Assembly (NCBI RefSeq): GCF_030373985.1
Contig: NZ_JAUCRB010000001.1
Coordinates: 1-64,000, forward strand
Length of the DNA stretch: 64,000 nt
Origin: Wolbachia pipientis
GTDB lineage: Bacteria; Pseudomonadota; Alphaproteobacteria; Rickettsiales; Anaplasmataceae
Reading direction: 5' to 3'
Shown here: positions 1 through 9,543 of the stretch, piece by piece
Numbering within the stretch: position 1 is the stretch's first letter
Layout of the letters: every line of letters starts with the position of its first letter
Made by a program: the position numbers and the translations under genes
The notes under the pieces: generated by a model
The model's input: the letters and a program-made list of their open reading frames with translations, nothing else
Told to the model about the DNA's origin: nothing
The model's database searches: none

Positions 1-869
<869 letters not shown>

Positions 870-969
870 GGCTTTGTGCATAACTCACTACTTTTAATGG
901 TAGTGTTATTATACACTATGCTGCTGTCTTTACTTCTACTTTATTTTAACTTCCTGATAATTGAATTTT

Positions 970-1347
970 ATGAGTTATAGGCCTCTTTCTCCACATTTAC
1001 AGATATATAAATTACAAGTTACTAGTTTTTTCTCTATTATGCACAGGTTGACTGGTATCTTGTTATTCCTTTTATTAATGGTACTTTCTTGGTATTTCAT
1101 ATTACATATTTATTTCCCTGGACTATTTATAGTAAAGTACTTAAATGTATTGTTATCTACTCCTATTGCTAAGGTAGCTTACATTTTATACCTTGTAAGT
1201 TTTCTATATCATTTTCTTAATGGTATTCGTTATTTGTTATGGGATGTTGGGCTTAATTTGGAAATTACTGGTGTTTCGAAAAGTGCTATACTACTGACAG
1301 TAATGCTACTTCTTTCTACTATGACTTTTTTATTTATGTTTATATGA
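970..1347 (+). CDS. sdhC: succinate dehydrogenase cytochrome b556 subunit
   Basis: This is a membrane anchor of respiratory complex II, which passes electrons from succinate oxidation to ubiquinone. The 125-residue protein begins with the family signature RPLSPHLQIY followed by HRLTG, and has three hydrophobic segments. A conserved His lies in the HFLNGIRYLLWD stretch and is the expected haem b ligand. A TTG lies three codons upstream, but the ATG at 970 fits the family N-terminus better. The gene overlaps sdhD by four bases (ATGA), so the two are translationally coupled. The flavoprotein and iron-sulphur subunit genes (sdhA, sdhB) are not in this window. Confidence 0.95.
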   Translation: MSYRPLSPHLQIYKLQVTSFFSIMHRLTGILLFLLLMVLSWYFILHIYFPGLFIVKYLNVLLSTPIAKVAYILYLVSFLYHFLNGIRYLLWDVGLNLEITGVSKSAILLTVMLLLSTMTFLFMFI

Positions 1348-1706
1348 ATCAATCTGGAAATTCAGTACGTCATTGGTGGGTTCAGCGTGTTTCTGCGGTA
1401 ATTTTACTATTTTTATTTCCCTGGTTTATCTATTCATTCTCTTATGTATTTTATGCTAATAGCCCTGTGTATTTTAATGAAAAATTACTTCAGGCTATTA
1501 ATCACCCTCTAAAGCTTTTATTTTTTGTTGTATTGCTATTTTATATTTTTTGGCATGCAGTGCTTGGAATGCAGGTAGTGTGTGAAGATTATATACATAG
1601 TGTACCTCTAAGAATTTTTACGATTACATGTATAAAGTATTTATCGAGCATCACTTATATAGCCCTTGCTTTTACAATTTTTGTCTTTTACAGGCATATT
1701 TTCTAG
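1344..1706 (+). CDS. sdhD: succinate dehydrogenase hydrophobic membrane anchor subunit
   Basis: This is the second membrane anchor of complex II, 120 residues with three predicted transmembrane helices. The motif HAVLGMQVVCEDY near residues 71-83 carries the His and the acidic/Tyr residues typical of SdhD near the haem and quinone site. It begins inside the last codons of sdhC. Length is normal for the family. No terminator is obvious before the next gene at 1791. Confidence 0.93.
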   Translation: MNQSGNSVRHWWVQRVSAVILLFLFPWFIYSFSYVFYANSPVYFNEKLLQAINHPLKLLFFVVLLFYIFWHAVLGMQVVCEDYIHSVPLRIFTITCIKYLSSITYIALAFTIFVFYRHIF

Positions 1707-1790
1707 TAAAATTGTTAATTGTGTGTTAATATATTATTAGTGTACTAGTTCTATTATTGAGCTATAGCATTATGATTTTGGTTTAGTAAC

Positions 1791-3038
1791 ATGTTAGGAG
1801 CTTTGAAAAAGTGGGAAACGAACCTTGTGCTAAATGTGAAGGATCTATTTACTCCACCTGACTCTCAAGTTTATGTCAAAGACCTGAGAAAGGTCATGGT
1901 ATATAAGGATGGGCGAAAATGCCAGTATCCAAAAAATTATGATCAGATTGTAAAGTCTTGTAAAATTATAGAAAGTAAGGATGTACATGGAAATTCTATA
2001 TTAGATGAAGACAAAAATCCAACCTATAAACTTTTGTATGGCGATAAAAATAAAGATGGATGGCTAAGTTTTAGATTAACTTTGGTTAGTAAAAATGAAA
2101 AGGGCGGTAAGTCTTATTTTAATATCAATTATACAGATAATCAAGGTAAGCAAATTCCTATAGGTGAGTTGCATGAGTCGTACTTTGAGCCATTTGGCTT
2201 TTCAAGATTGGATCTTAGAAAACGTGTACCAGTTTTTGAAGCTAAAAGAACTAAGGATCCTAAATATCCATTTCAATTAACTAACTCTTCTGTACTAACC
2301 AAAAAGGAAAAAAATAAAGAAGGTGAAATTCAGAAAGTTATTGATGAGGAAGGAAGAAATGGAGAATTATTGTACACTAGTGATTATAAGAAACTAAACA
2401 CTAGTTTTTTTGAAATTAGAGATCAAAGTAATAACCTGGAGCTGGATAAAAGTCTTATATCTGTTCCTGTTGTTTTCATCACAAGCTTGGCTAAAGTTTG
2501 TGCTAAGCAGCTTACCTACCTGCCTATGAAATTAGGGGAACATTTAATAAGCAAACAAAATCCAGTTGCAAGATCTTTTGGTTATATTTTATTTATCCCT
2601 GCAGTGGCAACGAAGAACTTAGTAAATATGGGGGCTACTATACTTAAGGCTCCAATTTTGTTGTTCGTAGCAGATGAAAAAAAGTATTGCAATGCTTATT
2701 GGACCATGTGGAAACATCAATTGGGAAAATACTGGAAAGAAGCAAGGAGTGACTTTAATGTTATTAAGGATGGAAAAAGGGCAGAGCCAGAGAAGAAAGA
2801 TTATCCTGAATACGAAATTGCAGGTACCTGGAAAGAGCTTGACGCTGAAAGTCTGAGTATTGAAGGAAACTTAGAAAAGGGATTAAGTAAAAGTGGTGGG
2901 AGCATAGAAAATGAATCTAGGAAACAAAACAAAAGCAATGAAAAGATAGCTAAGCTTGAGAATCAGAGGGAGAGTACTTTTCATGTTGATAAGGTAACGC
3001 AACAGGAAGGACAGAAAGGCGTAACTCTATCACGTTAA
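1791..3038 (+). CDS. hypothetical protein with two hydrophobic segments
   Basis: This is a 415-residue protein I do not recognise. Residues 1-220 are mixed and polar, rich in Lys and Asp, with no signal peptide. Two hydrophobic stretches follow, at about 223-245 and 262-295, so it may be anchored by a helical hairpin. The last 90 residues are highly charged and low in complexity, with many Lys, Glu, Ser and Asn. The reading frame is long and clean beside a heavily decayed region, which argues it is expressed. It lies downstream of sdhCD on the same strand. A YLPxKLxxHL stretch near residue 243 resembles one in the unknown protein at 54941. Confidence 0.7.
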   Translation: MLGALKKWETNLVLNVKDLFTPPDSQVYVKDLRKVMVYKDGRKCQYPKNYDQIVKSCKIIESKDVHGNSILDEDKNPTYKLLYGDKNKDGWLSFRLTLVSKNEKGGKSYFNINYTDNQGKQIPIGELHESYFEPFGFSRLDLRKRVPVFEAKRTKDPKYPFQLTNSSVLTKKEKNKEGEIQKVIDEEGRNGELLYTSDYKKLNTSFFEIRDQSNNLELDKSLISVPVVFITSLAKVCAKQLTYLPMKLGEHLISKQNPVARSFGYILFIPAVATKNLVNMGATILKAPILLFVADEKKYCNAYWTMWKHQLGKYWKEARSDFNVIKDGKRAEPEKKDYPEYEIAGTWKELDAESLSIEGNLEKGLSKSGGSIENESRKQNKSNEKIAKLENQRESTFHVDKVTQQEGQKGVTLSR

Positions 3039-3163
3039 CCGTACTAATCGGCCATTACTTTAAATTAATATCTACTTTCTATCTTAACCGTTCCACAACA
3101 GAAACTTGCATGCATCTTGCCCTTAGTATAAGATATTAATTAAATAATTAATATTTTAACTAA

Positions 3164-4465
3164 ATGCATCCTGTAATATTGTGTGGTAGTAGTGGAAGCA
3201 GACTTTTGGCCTTTATCTAAGTCGAAGCAGTTTCAGAAAATATTTAGCTATAATACTATGTTTCAAAACACTTTGTTGAGACTAAAAAGTGATTATATAC
3301 TACCCATAATTGCCACGAATATACAATATAAGTTATTAGTAGTGGGAAGAGTTGTGTGCGCTGCAAGAATATGAAGTAATCTTCGAACTAGTAAAAATCG
3401 GAATAGAAGCGGTGGTATTAATTGCTGCGCTTCTTTGCGATGAAAACGAGACAATGTTAATTCTGCCTTCAGACCATTTTATAGGGGATTTAATTAGCTT
3501 TTATGTTTCTGTTAAGAAAGCAAGCTAGCCTCTGAAACTAACTCTATAGTTACTTTTGAAGCTTTACGAATTCAATTGTGAATACAGTTATATAAATGCA
3601 GTTTATAGTCAGAGGAGGAAATACTATATGGTGAAGAGCTTTATAGAAAAACCTGAGCGTGAGTTGAGAGACAATCGTTATTGGAACTCTAGCATATTTG
3701 TGTTTAAGGCAAAACGCTACATAGATGAGATCAAAAAATCTGCCATGAATCTTTTACAATTTATGTTGTACAAGTGTGTGACATTTTACACCACAAGAGA
3801 GATTTCTGTATTTAAAACAACAAGATTTTGTGGGAATTGAAAACATATCTATTGATTGTTTAGTGATGGAAAAAGCAAGAAACGTTGCGATGATCGAGGC
3901 TAATTTTGGTTAGGTGGATGTTGGAGCTTGGAGCTCAGTTTTAGAATTAAGTAGGAGATTTAGTAAAGAATCGGAGCCATTCCAACTGATAACAGGAAAG
4001 AAAGAGCCAGTTTTGACAGCAGAAAGTGATGCAAGAAATTTACTAAGTAGAGGTTATAAGCATCAAAATATTCTAAATAAGAGCCTAATATCATTTATTG
4101 GTAGAGTTAAGGAAGCAAAGCTGATAAGAAAAAAGTCAAGCAATGGGGATTTTATAGTGTAATTTTAATGAGTGAAAATTTTCTTATAAAATATCTTTTT
4201 GTAAATCTATTGAGCTGTATTTCCAAGCAATTTCATTACTATAGAGATGAATACCATATAATGCTGTCGGAGCTGGATATGTTAACTTAGGCAATAAAAC
4301 AAGTGCTATAGCGAAAGATCATGTGGTAGAAATTCCAAGGAAGATTTCCCATAGGAATGAAAATAGAAGCGCAGGTTTTCCACGTGAAATAGTTGAATTT
4401 CAAATAGGAGAGCTTTTATCTGATAATGGTAAGTGAGGTTGGATGATGTATATGGAAGATTTTAA
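3164..4465 (+). pseudogene. manC: broken mannose-1-phosphate guanylyltransferase (ManC/AlgA type)
   Basis: The intact enzyme makes GDP-mannose from mannose-1-phosphate and GTP. An ATG at 3164 starts the nucleotidyltransferase signature (CGSSGSRL), then a run of T residues shifts frame before WPLSKSKQFQKIF. Later fragments in different frames give LPSDHFIGD, FIEKPERE followed by YWNSSIFVFKAKRYIDEIKK, and a piece resembling the family motif around the ADFGWSDVGSW site. The end carries the C-terminal cupin/isomerase region (EIPRKISHRNEN, then IVEFQIGELL, closing with DDVYGRF and TAA at 4463). Start and end are both present, so this is in-place decay by several frameshifts and stops rather than truncation. 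Confidence 0.88.
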
Positions 4466-4510
4466 AATTCTGATGCACAATTGTGTGAACATAGGCTTAT
4501 AAGAAATTCA

Positions 4511-4860
4511 AGTAGCCAGCTAGCATAAAAATACTTGACAAATTCCTCCACCCCCCTTATCACGATATTAAAGGTATTTCTGACTCAAAACTTGTTTTTG
4601 ACCTGCAGGTTCAATGACAAAATTCAGTAAAAAATTTAGGTGTTTTTTGGTGGATTACATCAAATCATTGGGGCTGCATGTCTTTTAAATTTTTTCTACA
4701 TTCAGCCAAATTGCGCTTAAGCTAAGTGTTAGCAAATTATTACAGCGCAAATTTAAAGTGTTAGATGGTCAAAACTCGCTACCTGTGGTTTCTTTGCCTT
4801 TTTTCTGCAGTTAGTAAATTTCTTAATGTTTAGATTAGTTGCAATTTAAGAGAGGTGTCA
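4511..4860 (+). repeat. dispersed ~350-bp intergenic repeat, copy A
   Basis: This stretch shares long near-identical blocks with three other places in the window. Examples are the block beginning GGTATTTCTGACTCAAA, the block TGGGGCTGCATGTCTTTTAAA, the block TCAAAACTCGCTACCTG, and the right end TTTCTTAATGTTTAGATTAG. Related copies lie at 33370-33720 in inverted orientation, 52471-52738 with an internal deletion, and 42930-43338, which is diverged. It has no coding capacity that I can see. The right end GAGGTGTCA is shared with copies B and C. Confidence 0.85.
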
Positions 4861-5033
4861 TTCCAGTGTTCAGACATACAACTGTATGAGCATTGTGATG
4901 ACATCAATCGTGCCTAGCTTACTTTTCAGCGGGTGTTTGTATAGTTGTGAGTAGTATGATATAGTGTAAATTTTTTACTTCGGTAGTTTTTTCGTTATCA
5001 TTATAGCCGTAATAGTAGTTAAGTGGGATAGTT
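4861..5033. other. non-coding stretch with degraded palindromic remnants
   Basis: No gene is visible here. The sequence after repeat copy A contains a CATTCCAGTG half-palindrome and an ACAACTGTA motif that recur beside other repeats in the window. Nothing further is seen before the small reading frame at 5034. Confidence 0.5.
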
Positions 5034-5359
5034 ATGAAGGCTTTTGCAAAAAACTTTAAGAGTAAGGGAAAAAAGCTGGAGGAATTTAATGAAGAAATTG
5101 TAGATATAACTACTGTAGCTCAAGATAAATTTGCGCATGAATTTGAAAATATCGCATATGAAAGTGTGCAGAAATTTCGTAATTTGCTTGCTAAGGAGCC
5201 AAACTCTATCTTCAACAATATCATTCTCAAAATGTCAATTTTCTAAAATCCAACCTAGTTGAATATGCTATAAGTTCAAATTTTATTAACAAAAAAGGAA
5301 AAACAGCTTTAATTCGTTCTCTCCTTAATGTAGTGGAGCATACAGTAAAGAACTTGTAG
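5034..5359 (+). pseudogene. short broken gene of unknown function beside the head-tail relics
   Basis: An open frame of 70 codons starts at an ATG (begins MKAFAKNFKSKGKKLEEF). Its charged, helix-rich sequence appears to continue in another frame after about 5225 (SNLVEYAISSNFINKKGK) until a TAG at 5357. I read this as one small gene with a frameshift. It lies directly upstream of the broken head-tail adaptor and may belong to the same phage-like cluster. I cannot place it in a family, and a capsid identity is not supported. Confidence 0.4.
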
Positions 5360-5576
5360 TGCAAGAATTTCAAGCACTTAGAACTGCTGCTATACAGATT
5401 TCAACTTAACACTGAATGCAAGGTTTATATTATTCCGGTGTGTAACGCTGGAATCTAGTTCCTTATTATACAGCTATCTAGATATGCTTGTTTTCTATTA
5501 AGTTCTCTAGATCCTAGTATCAGCTATTTGGATGGCAAAAAATATATTTATACATGGCACAAATAAGGAGGGTTAT

Positions 5577-6115
5577 ATGTCTGCTTCACCAAGAATATAT
5601 GTCCAACGTAAACCTAAACCTAAATTCTTTCCAGTGACTTTAGAAGAGGTTAAATCTTTTTTACGTGTTGAGAACGATCAAGATGATAGGTTGATTTCAA
5701 ATCTAATTTTTATGTAACGGATTACGCTGAATGGTATATGAAAAAGTCACTGGTAAAGCAAATGTGGCAAGTTTTATGTGAAGGTTGTATACCTCATAGG
5801 ATCTATTTAAGCTATGGTCTTGTGAGAATAATAATATATGCCACTGCAACGATGTCTAAAGATTAAGAAAAGAGGGCACTTAAGTATCATTTTAGTGATG
5901 TAGTAGGTTACATTGAATTTTTCAATTGTTCGAATGCAATAAGAATTGATATTATGTACGAAGCTGGCTATGACAAATGTTTACGAGTAGATAAATTAGG
6001 TATTATGCAGCATGTTTCTGCTCTTTATAAATATCGTGAATCAGAAGTTAGTAGCTATTTGTCTGGAGTGAAAGAGATGTACTCCCCATTTCGCGAGCCG
6101 CGAGTTGTTTTGTAG
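5577..6115 (+). pseudogene. broken head-tail adaptor (gp6/phiE125 gp8-like, GTA g6-like)
   Basis: A strong ribosome-binding site (AGGAGGG at 5566-5572) precedes ATG 5577. The first 45 residues match the start of phage head-tail adaptor proteins, with VTLEEVKSFLRVENDQDD followed by an aliphatic helix. A frameshift near 5713 moves the match to VTDYAEWYMKKSLVKQMWQ. A stop and a second shift follow near 5863, and the C-terminal part ends with YSPFREPRVVL and TAG at 6113, typical of the family end. The full length of about 180 codons is preserved but broken. Adaptor proteins join the portal ring to the tail in siphophages and in gene transfer agents. Confidence 0.72.
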
Positions 6116-6207
6116 CTCCTTGTTGTCATTTAAGTGGCTTGACTACTTGGGTCTAGCCTTATCAGTAAATCTTATCTGTGTTGGCTATATCATAGCTGGA
6201 GTTAATT

Positions 6208-6542
6208 ATGGAAAAAATTCAAGCTATAAATGAGTTATACAACAGTATTTACGCGGCGCTGAAAACAGATCCTGGTTTAAAAAAGCACGTTACTAACATT
6301 TACGACTACTTACCCAAACAGGTCACTATTCTTTACCTAAGATTGTGCATAGTGAATTACAACGACCTACATATGTTGTCTAATTTTGCTACAAAGCAAG
6401 ATTTGCATGCGATATATATACTTACCATATAAGTAGTATGCTTATCGCTATAAGGCATATTAACTTGGTGCTTAAAAGCATTAAAGGTTCTTATAGTAAG
6501 ACCATTTTAGAGAGTAATTGTGCTATAGATCAGTGCGATTAA
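6208..6542 (+). pseudogene. broken DUF3168 tail-terminator-like gene (GTA g8-like)
   Basis: The frame from ATG 6208 begins with a helix (INELYNSIYAALKTDP) and then HVTNIYDYLPKQ, which resembles the start of DUF3168 proteins, the tail-completion proteins of siphophages and gene transfer agents. After about residue 70 the frame shifts, and the remainder (RHINLVLKS, then ESNCAIDQCD) ends at TAA 6540, close to the normal family length of about 130 residues. It sits between the adaptor and the tail-tube relics, which is the expected order. Confidence 0.6.
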
Positions 6543-6591
6543 ATTTTACACTCAATAATTAATTTTGATATTTTTATAAAAGGAGGTAACA

Positions 6592-6855
6592 ATGAGCAAA
6601 TGACAGATAAAAATTAAAGATCATGATAATAATTTCATTGTGTTGAATAATATAAGAAACTTAATGTTCACTTTGCTTAATAATAGGGAAGAGATAAAAG
6701 ATATTTCTTCTTTTGTCTGGAGAAAAGTGCTCGATAAGGAAAAGATAATGCTCAGGTGCCCAGCTGAACTGTATGAGGGGTATTATAAACTTGCTGCTTT
6801 TGATAGCTTTACTGTAATTTTAGCGAGTGCTGAAGTAATAAACACCCTTCATTAA
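6592..6855 (+). pseudogene. broken major tail (tube) protein, TP901-1-like (GTA g9-like)
   Basis: A perfect AGGAGG lies just upstream of ATG 6592. The reading frame is interrupted only by TGA at 6601, the fourth codon, and then runs 84 codons. After the stop, KIKDHDNNFIVLNNIRNLMFTLLNNREEIKDISS matches the pattern of the N-terminal beta-sandwich of TP901-1 family tail-tube proteins, where a residue stretch on function type and a WRKVL-like segment follow. The frame ends early at 6853, so the C-terminal part is missing. Identification is by pattern and position, hence moderate. Confidence 0.55.
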
Positions 6856-6916
6856 TGTTAATTTAATCTTTTCGTATACAATAGTAATCGGTAAAAATTT
6901 TAACTAAATTTAAGTT

Positions 6917-7696
6917 ATGGACGATGATTATCTTTTTGAAAGAGGGAATAACAATAGTGGAGAAAATAACGATGACAAAAGAGAGAGGAATTTGAAGGAT
7001 GAAAATCAGCTGAACCAAGAAGAGCAGCAGAAAGGTAAAGATATAGAACAATCTGTTCAAGACTATTTAAAAGTTTTTGAGGGTATCTTAAATCAAATTG
7101 ATGAAGGAATTGATAATTTAGATAGTTACGAAAGGACTATGCAAGTAAAACGGAGTATAGATAGGCTCATTGAGACCTTGTATAGTCAGGCAGCATCTGA
7201 AGATATTGATGCAGAATTTGAAACCACAAAACATACTCGCGATAAATCAGAGTCCATGAAAAGAGTTATGGAGAAGAGAAGAAAACAAATAATGGAAGAA
7301 ATGTTAAGCGGCATCTGGCAACAAAAGGAGTTAATGAACGTTAAACACTTAAGTCACGGACACGAAACAGCACATGATGAAGATGTTCTCAGAGCAAAAG
7401 CAGGAATGAAGTCTTCAATCAAGGGAGTGTTATTTTCAGTTATTGCTCATAGGATGGACCCAAGAAGAAGAGCAGGAGAAACTGCTGATGGTAACGAAAA
7501 GCAAGCTCGTATATATGGCAGGAAAGCAGTTGGTGGGATTCTAAGTGCATTGTTGAAAGCGTTTTTAGTTGCAGTCGTTGCTGCTGTGCGTGAAATTGCT
7601 AAGCCACTTCAGCATACTAACAAGCAAGAGACATCTTTTGCAAAGCAAATTGAGGAAAGCAGAAATGCAGATTCACAAAAAGGTCGATCTGTATAG
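6917..7696 (+). CDS. hypothetical charged protein with one C-terminal hydrophobic helix
   Basis: This is a 259-residue protein I do not recognise. The N-terminal 45 residues are strongly acidic and Asn-rich, and residues 45-150 look like coiled coil or helical bundle rich in Glu, Lys and Arg. One hydrophobic segment (GGILSALLKAFLVAVVAAV) lies near residue 205-225, followed by a polar tail. The uninterrupted frame contrasts with the broken genes on both sides, so it is probably maintained. The start ATG 6917 has only a weak upstream purine run. A membrane-tethered helical protein is an inference from composition only. Confidence 0.6.
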   Translation: MDDDYLFERGNNNSGENNDDKRERNLKDENQLNQEEQQKGKDIEQSVQDYLKVFEGILNQIDEGIDNLDSYERTMQVKRSIDRLIETLYSQAASEDIDAEFETTKHTRDKSESMKRVMEKRRKQIMEEMLSGIWQQKELMNVKHLSHGHETAHDEDVLRAKAGMKSSIKGVLFSVIAHRMDPRRRAGETADGNEKQARIYGRKAVGGILSALLKAFLVAVVAAVREIAKPLQHTNKQETSFAKQIEESRNADSQKGRSV

Positions 7697-7888
7697 ATTT
7701 CTTTTCTAATAATCTTTAATATTGACTTCTTTAATATCAATTTTAACAAGCTTTCTGCTATTTTCCTTCTTATTTTAGCTCATTTTTTGAGATTTTTGAC
7801 CAATTTTAGCACTGAAGAGGAAAAACATTATTGACTTATTTATTTACTATATTAATACCAAGGAATTAGTAAGTAATGGTTATACACT

Positions 7889-9290
7889 ATGGATAGTGAG
7901 ATAAGTAAGCAACGAGGTATATGTAATACTTTTGATATGCCAGATCATTTAGAAGAATTGCACCTTAAATCTGGTAATCGTGTAAGTTGAATGGAAGTAA
8001 TGATCAACAAGTTTATGCAAGTGTCCGGTGCAGCATCCACAGCATTATATTAGTTCACCGTACTTTGCCAACAATCAGTTGCCCACGTTTGGTGGTTCGT
8101 TAAACGGATGGTATATTAGCCTAAAGGACATGGCTTCGATGCCAGACAAGTTATTAGAAATATGGTGGCACAATATGGAAATTATAATCAATACACTAGA
8201 GAAGATCCAATAAACCCTTCTATGTTAGTCAAGAATATAATTTTACCTACAAAAAAGATGAAGGGAATCAGAAAAATTACCTTAATAATTACCCTGAACA
8301 ACAATCTCCTGATAAAGAGCACACTATCCATAATGATCAGGTACGTTATGATTCAGGATATAACTCCGGCAACGATAATCAGACAAGCTTCTAGTGGATC
8401 AAGTTATTGTGCACAGAAGAAGATTCTGACTACAGCTTAAGTACTAATTATCCTTTTCTAAAGGATTCACTTCTGGTGAAGATACCAACAACTAAAGGTG
8501 AACATGAACTAATAGGTGCATTTTGTAGGGAGATAAAAGACATAAAAAAAACAAAAGATTTGAAGCATAAGCAGACATTTTAAAAAGAGTTGGGAATATA
8601 ATAGATAAGTACTTGGAAGCAGGAATAAGACTGAATTCATGTTGTAGGTGTTGTAAAGAAACTTTAACAAGTTTAATATTAGAAACAATATTAGAGGTTA
8701 TTCATATGTTTAGTGTGAATGAGCTTATTCATTTTTATTTGGAGTACCTGATCCTTATGATCATACCTACGAAGGCGATGATGATAAAGATAAAGCTGAA
8801 ATTGTCGTAAAAAGTATCACTATAGATTTGTTGCTAAAGGGTGGGATAGAAAAGAAAATTGCTCTACTATGGCACGCTTACAAATAAACATTTTGATTTT
8901 AATTGTTTAGATAACATCAATAAGGAATTTAAGAACAGGAAAAAGAAGCTAATGAATATAGCATACGAAAGTATTGTAAATAAAAGCGAACAAACTCAAC
9001 AGAATAGATTAGAAGTAGAGACAAATAATAGATATCTTTATGTGAAATGCTTGCAAAATAGTATCATTGAGCCTGCAAAAATCTTAAATAATGAAAAAGC
9101 TGAAGGTTTAAATTTAAGGGTTGGCATACTTCAAATTGGAGAAAGTATAGTGAGAGTTGAAACCGTACACGGGAAAAGAAATTACACAGATATCTTAAAA
9201 GGTAGTATTGAAATATCTTTTACCACCGAGGTAGGAAAGATTAGTATTTATCTAAGTTCCGATAAGGAAGAAATACTAAAATAAAAGTAG
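7889..9290 (+). pseudogene. multi-fragment relic of an unidentified gene or genes
   Basis: From an ATG at 7889 the sequence can be read as protein-like text only by switching frames many times. Fragments of note are MPDHLEELHLKSGNR, SSPYFANNQLPTFGG and, from 8859 to 9284, a 141-codon open stretch rich in Lys, Asn and Ile (begins at TTG/ATG-like codons, no clear ribosome-binding site). I do not recognise any fragment. The part between 8441 and 8858 has only short open pieces. One large decayed gene or two adjacent ones are both possible. Confidence 0.4.
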
Positions 9291-9543
9291 AGATTGATGA
9301 GAAAAAAGAAGCAAGGCTTAACAAGTTAAAAGGTAAGAGAAAAAGTTTAGAAGAAAACTGTTTCTTGGGAGGAAAAAGCGCTCTAGAAGCGATCAAAAAT
9401 AGAAGTTTTAGAGAATTGTAGTGTACCTACAGAGCTAACTGAGGACGCTGTTTCATCTACTTTGACAGAAGTTCATTTGTGATGCGTGGCCAAGGCTTAG
9501 GGGAGGCTAAGTTAATAGATTTCTTACATTACCCTCTGGTTTT

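Noticed and set aside
4511-4860. Possible CRISPR or non-coding RNA in the repeat
   Set aside because: There is no regular spacing of short direct repeats. The copies are dispersed singly, so a CRISPR array is excluded.
5034-9290. Complete WO prophage
   Set aside because: No terminase, portal, capsid, baseplate, integrase or ankyrin module is visible, only a few broken head-tail genes in GTA order.
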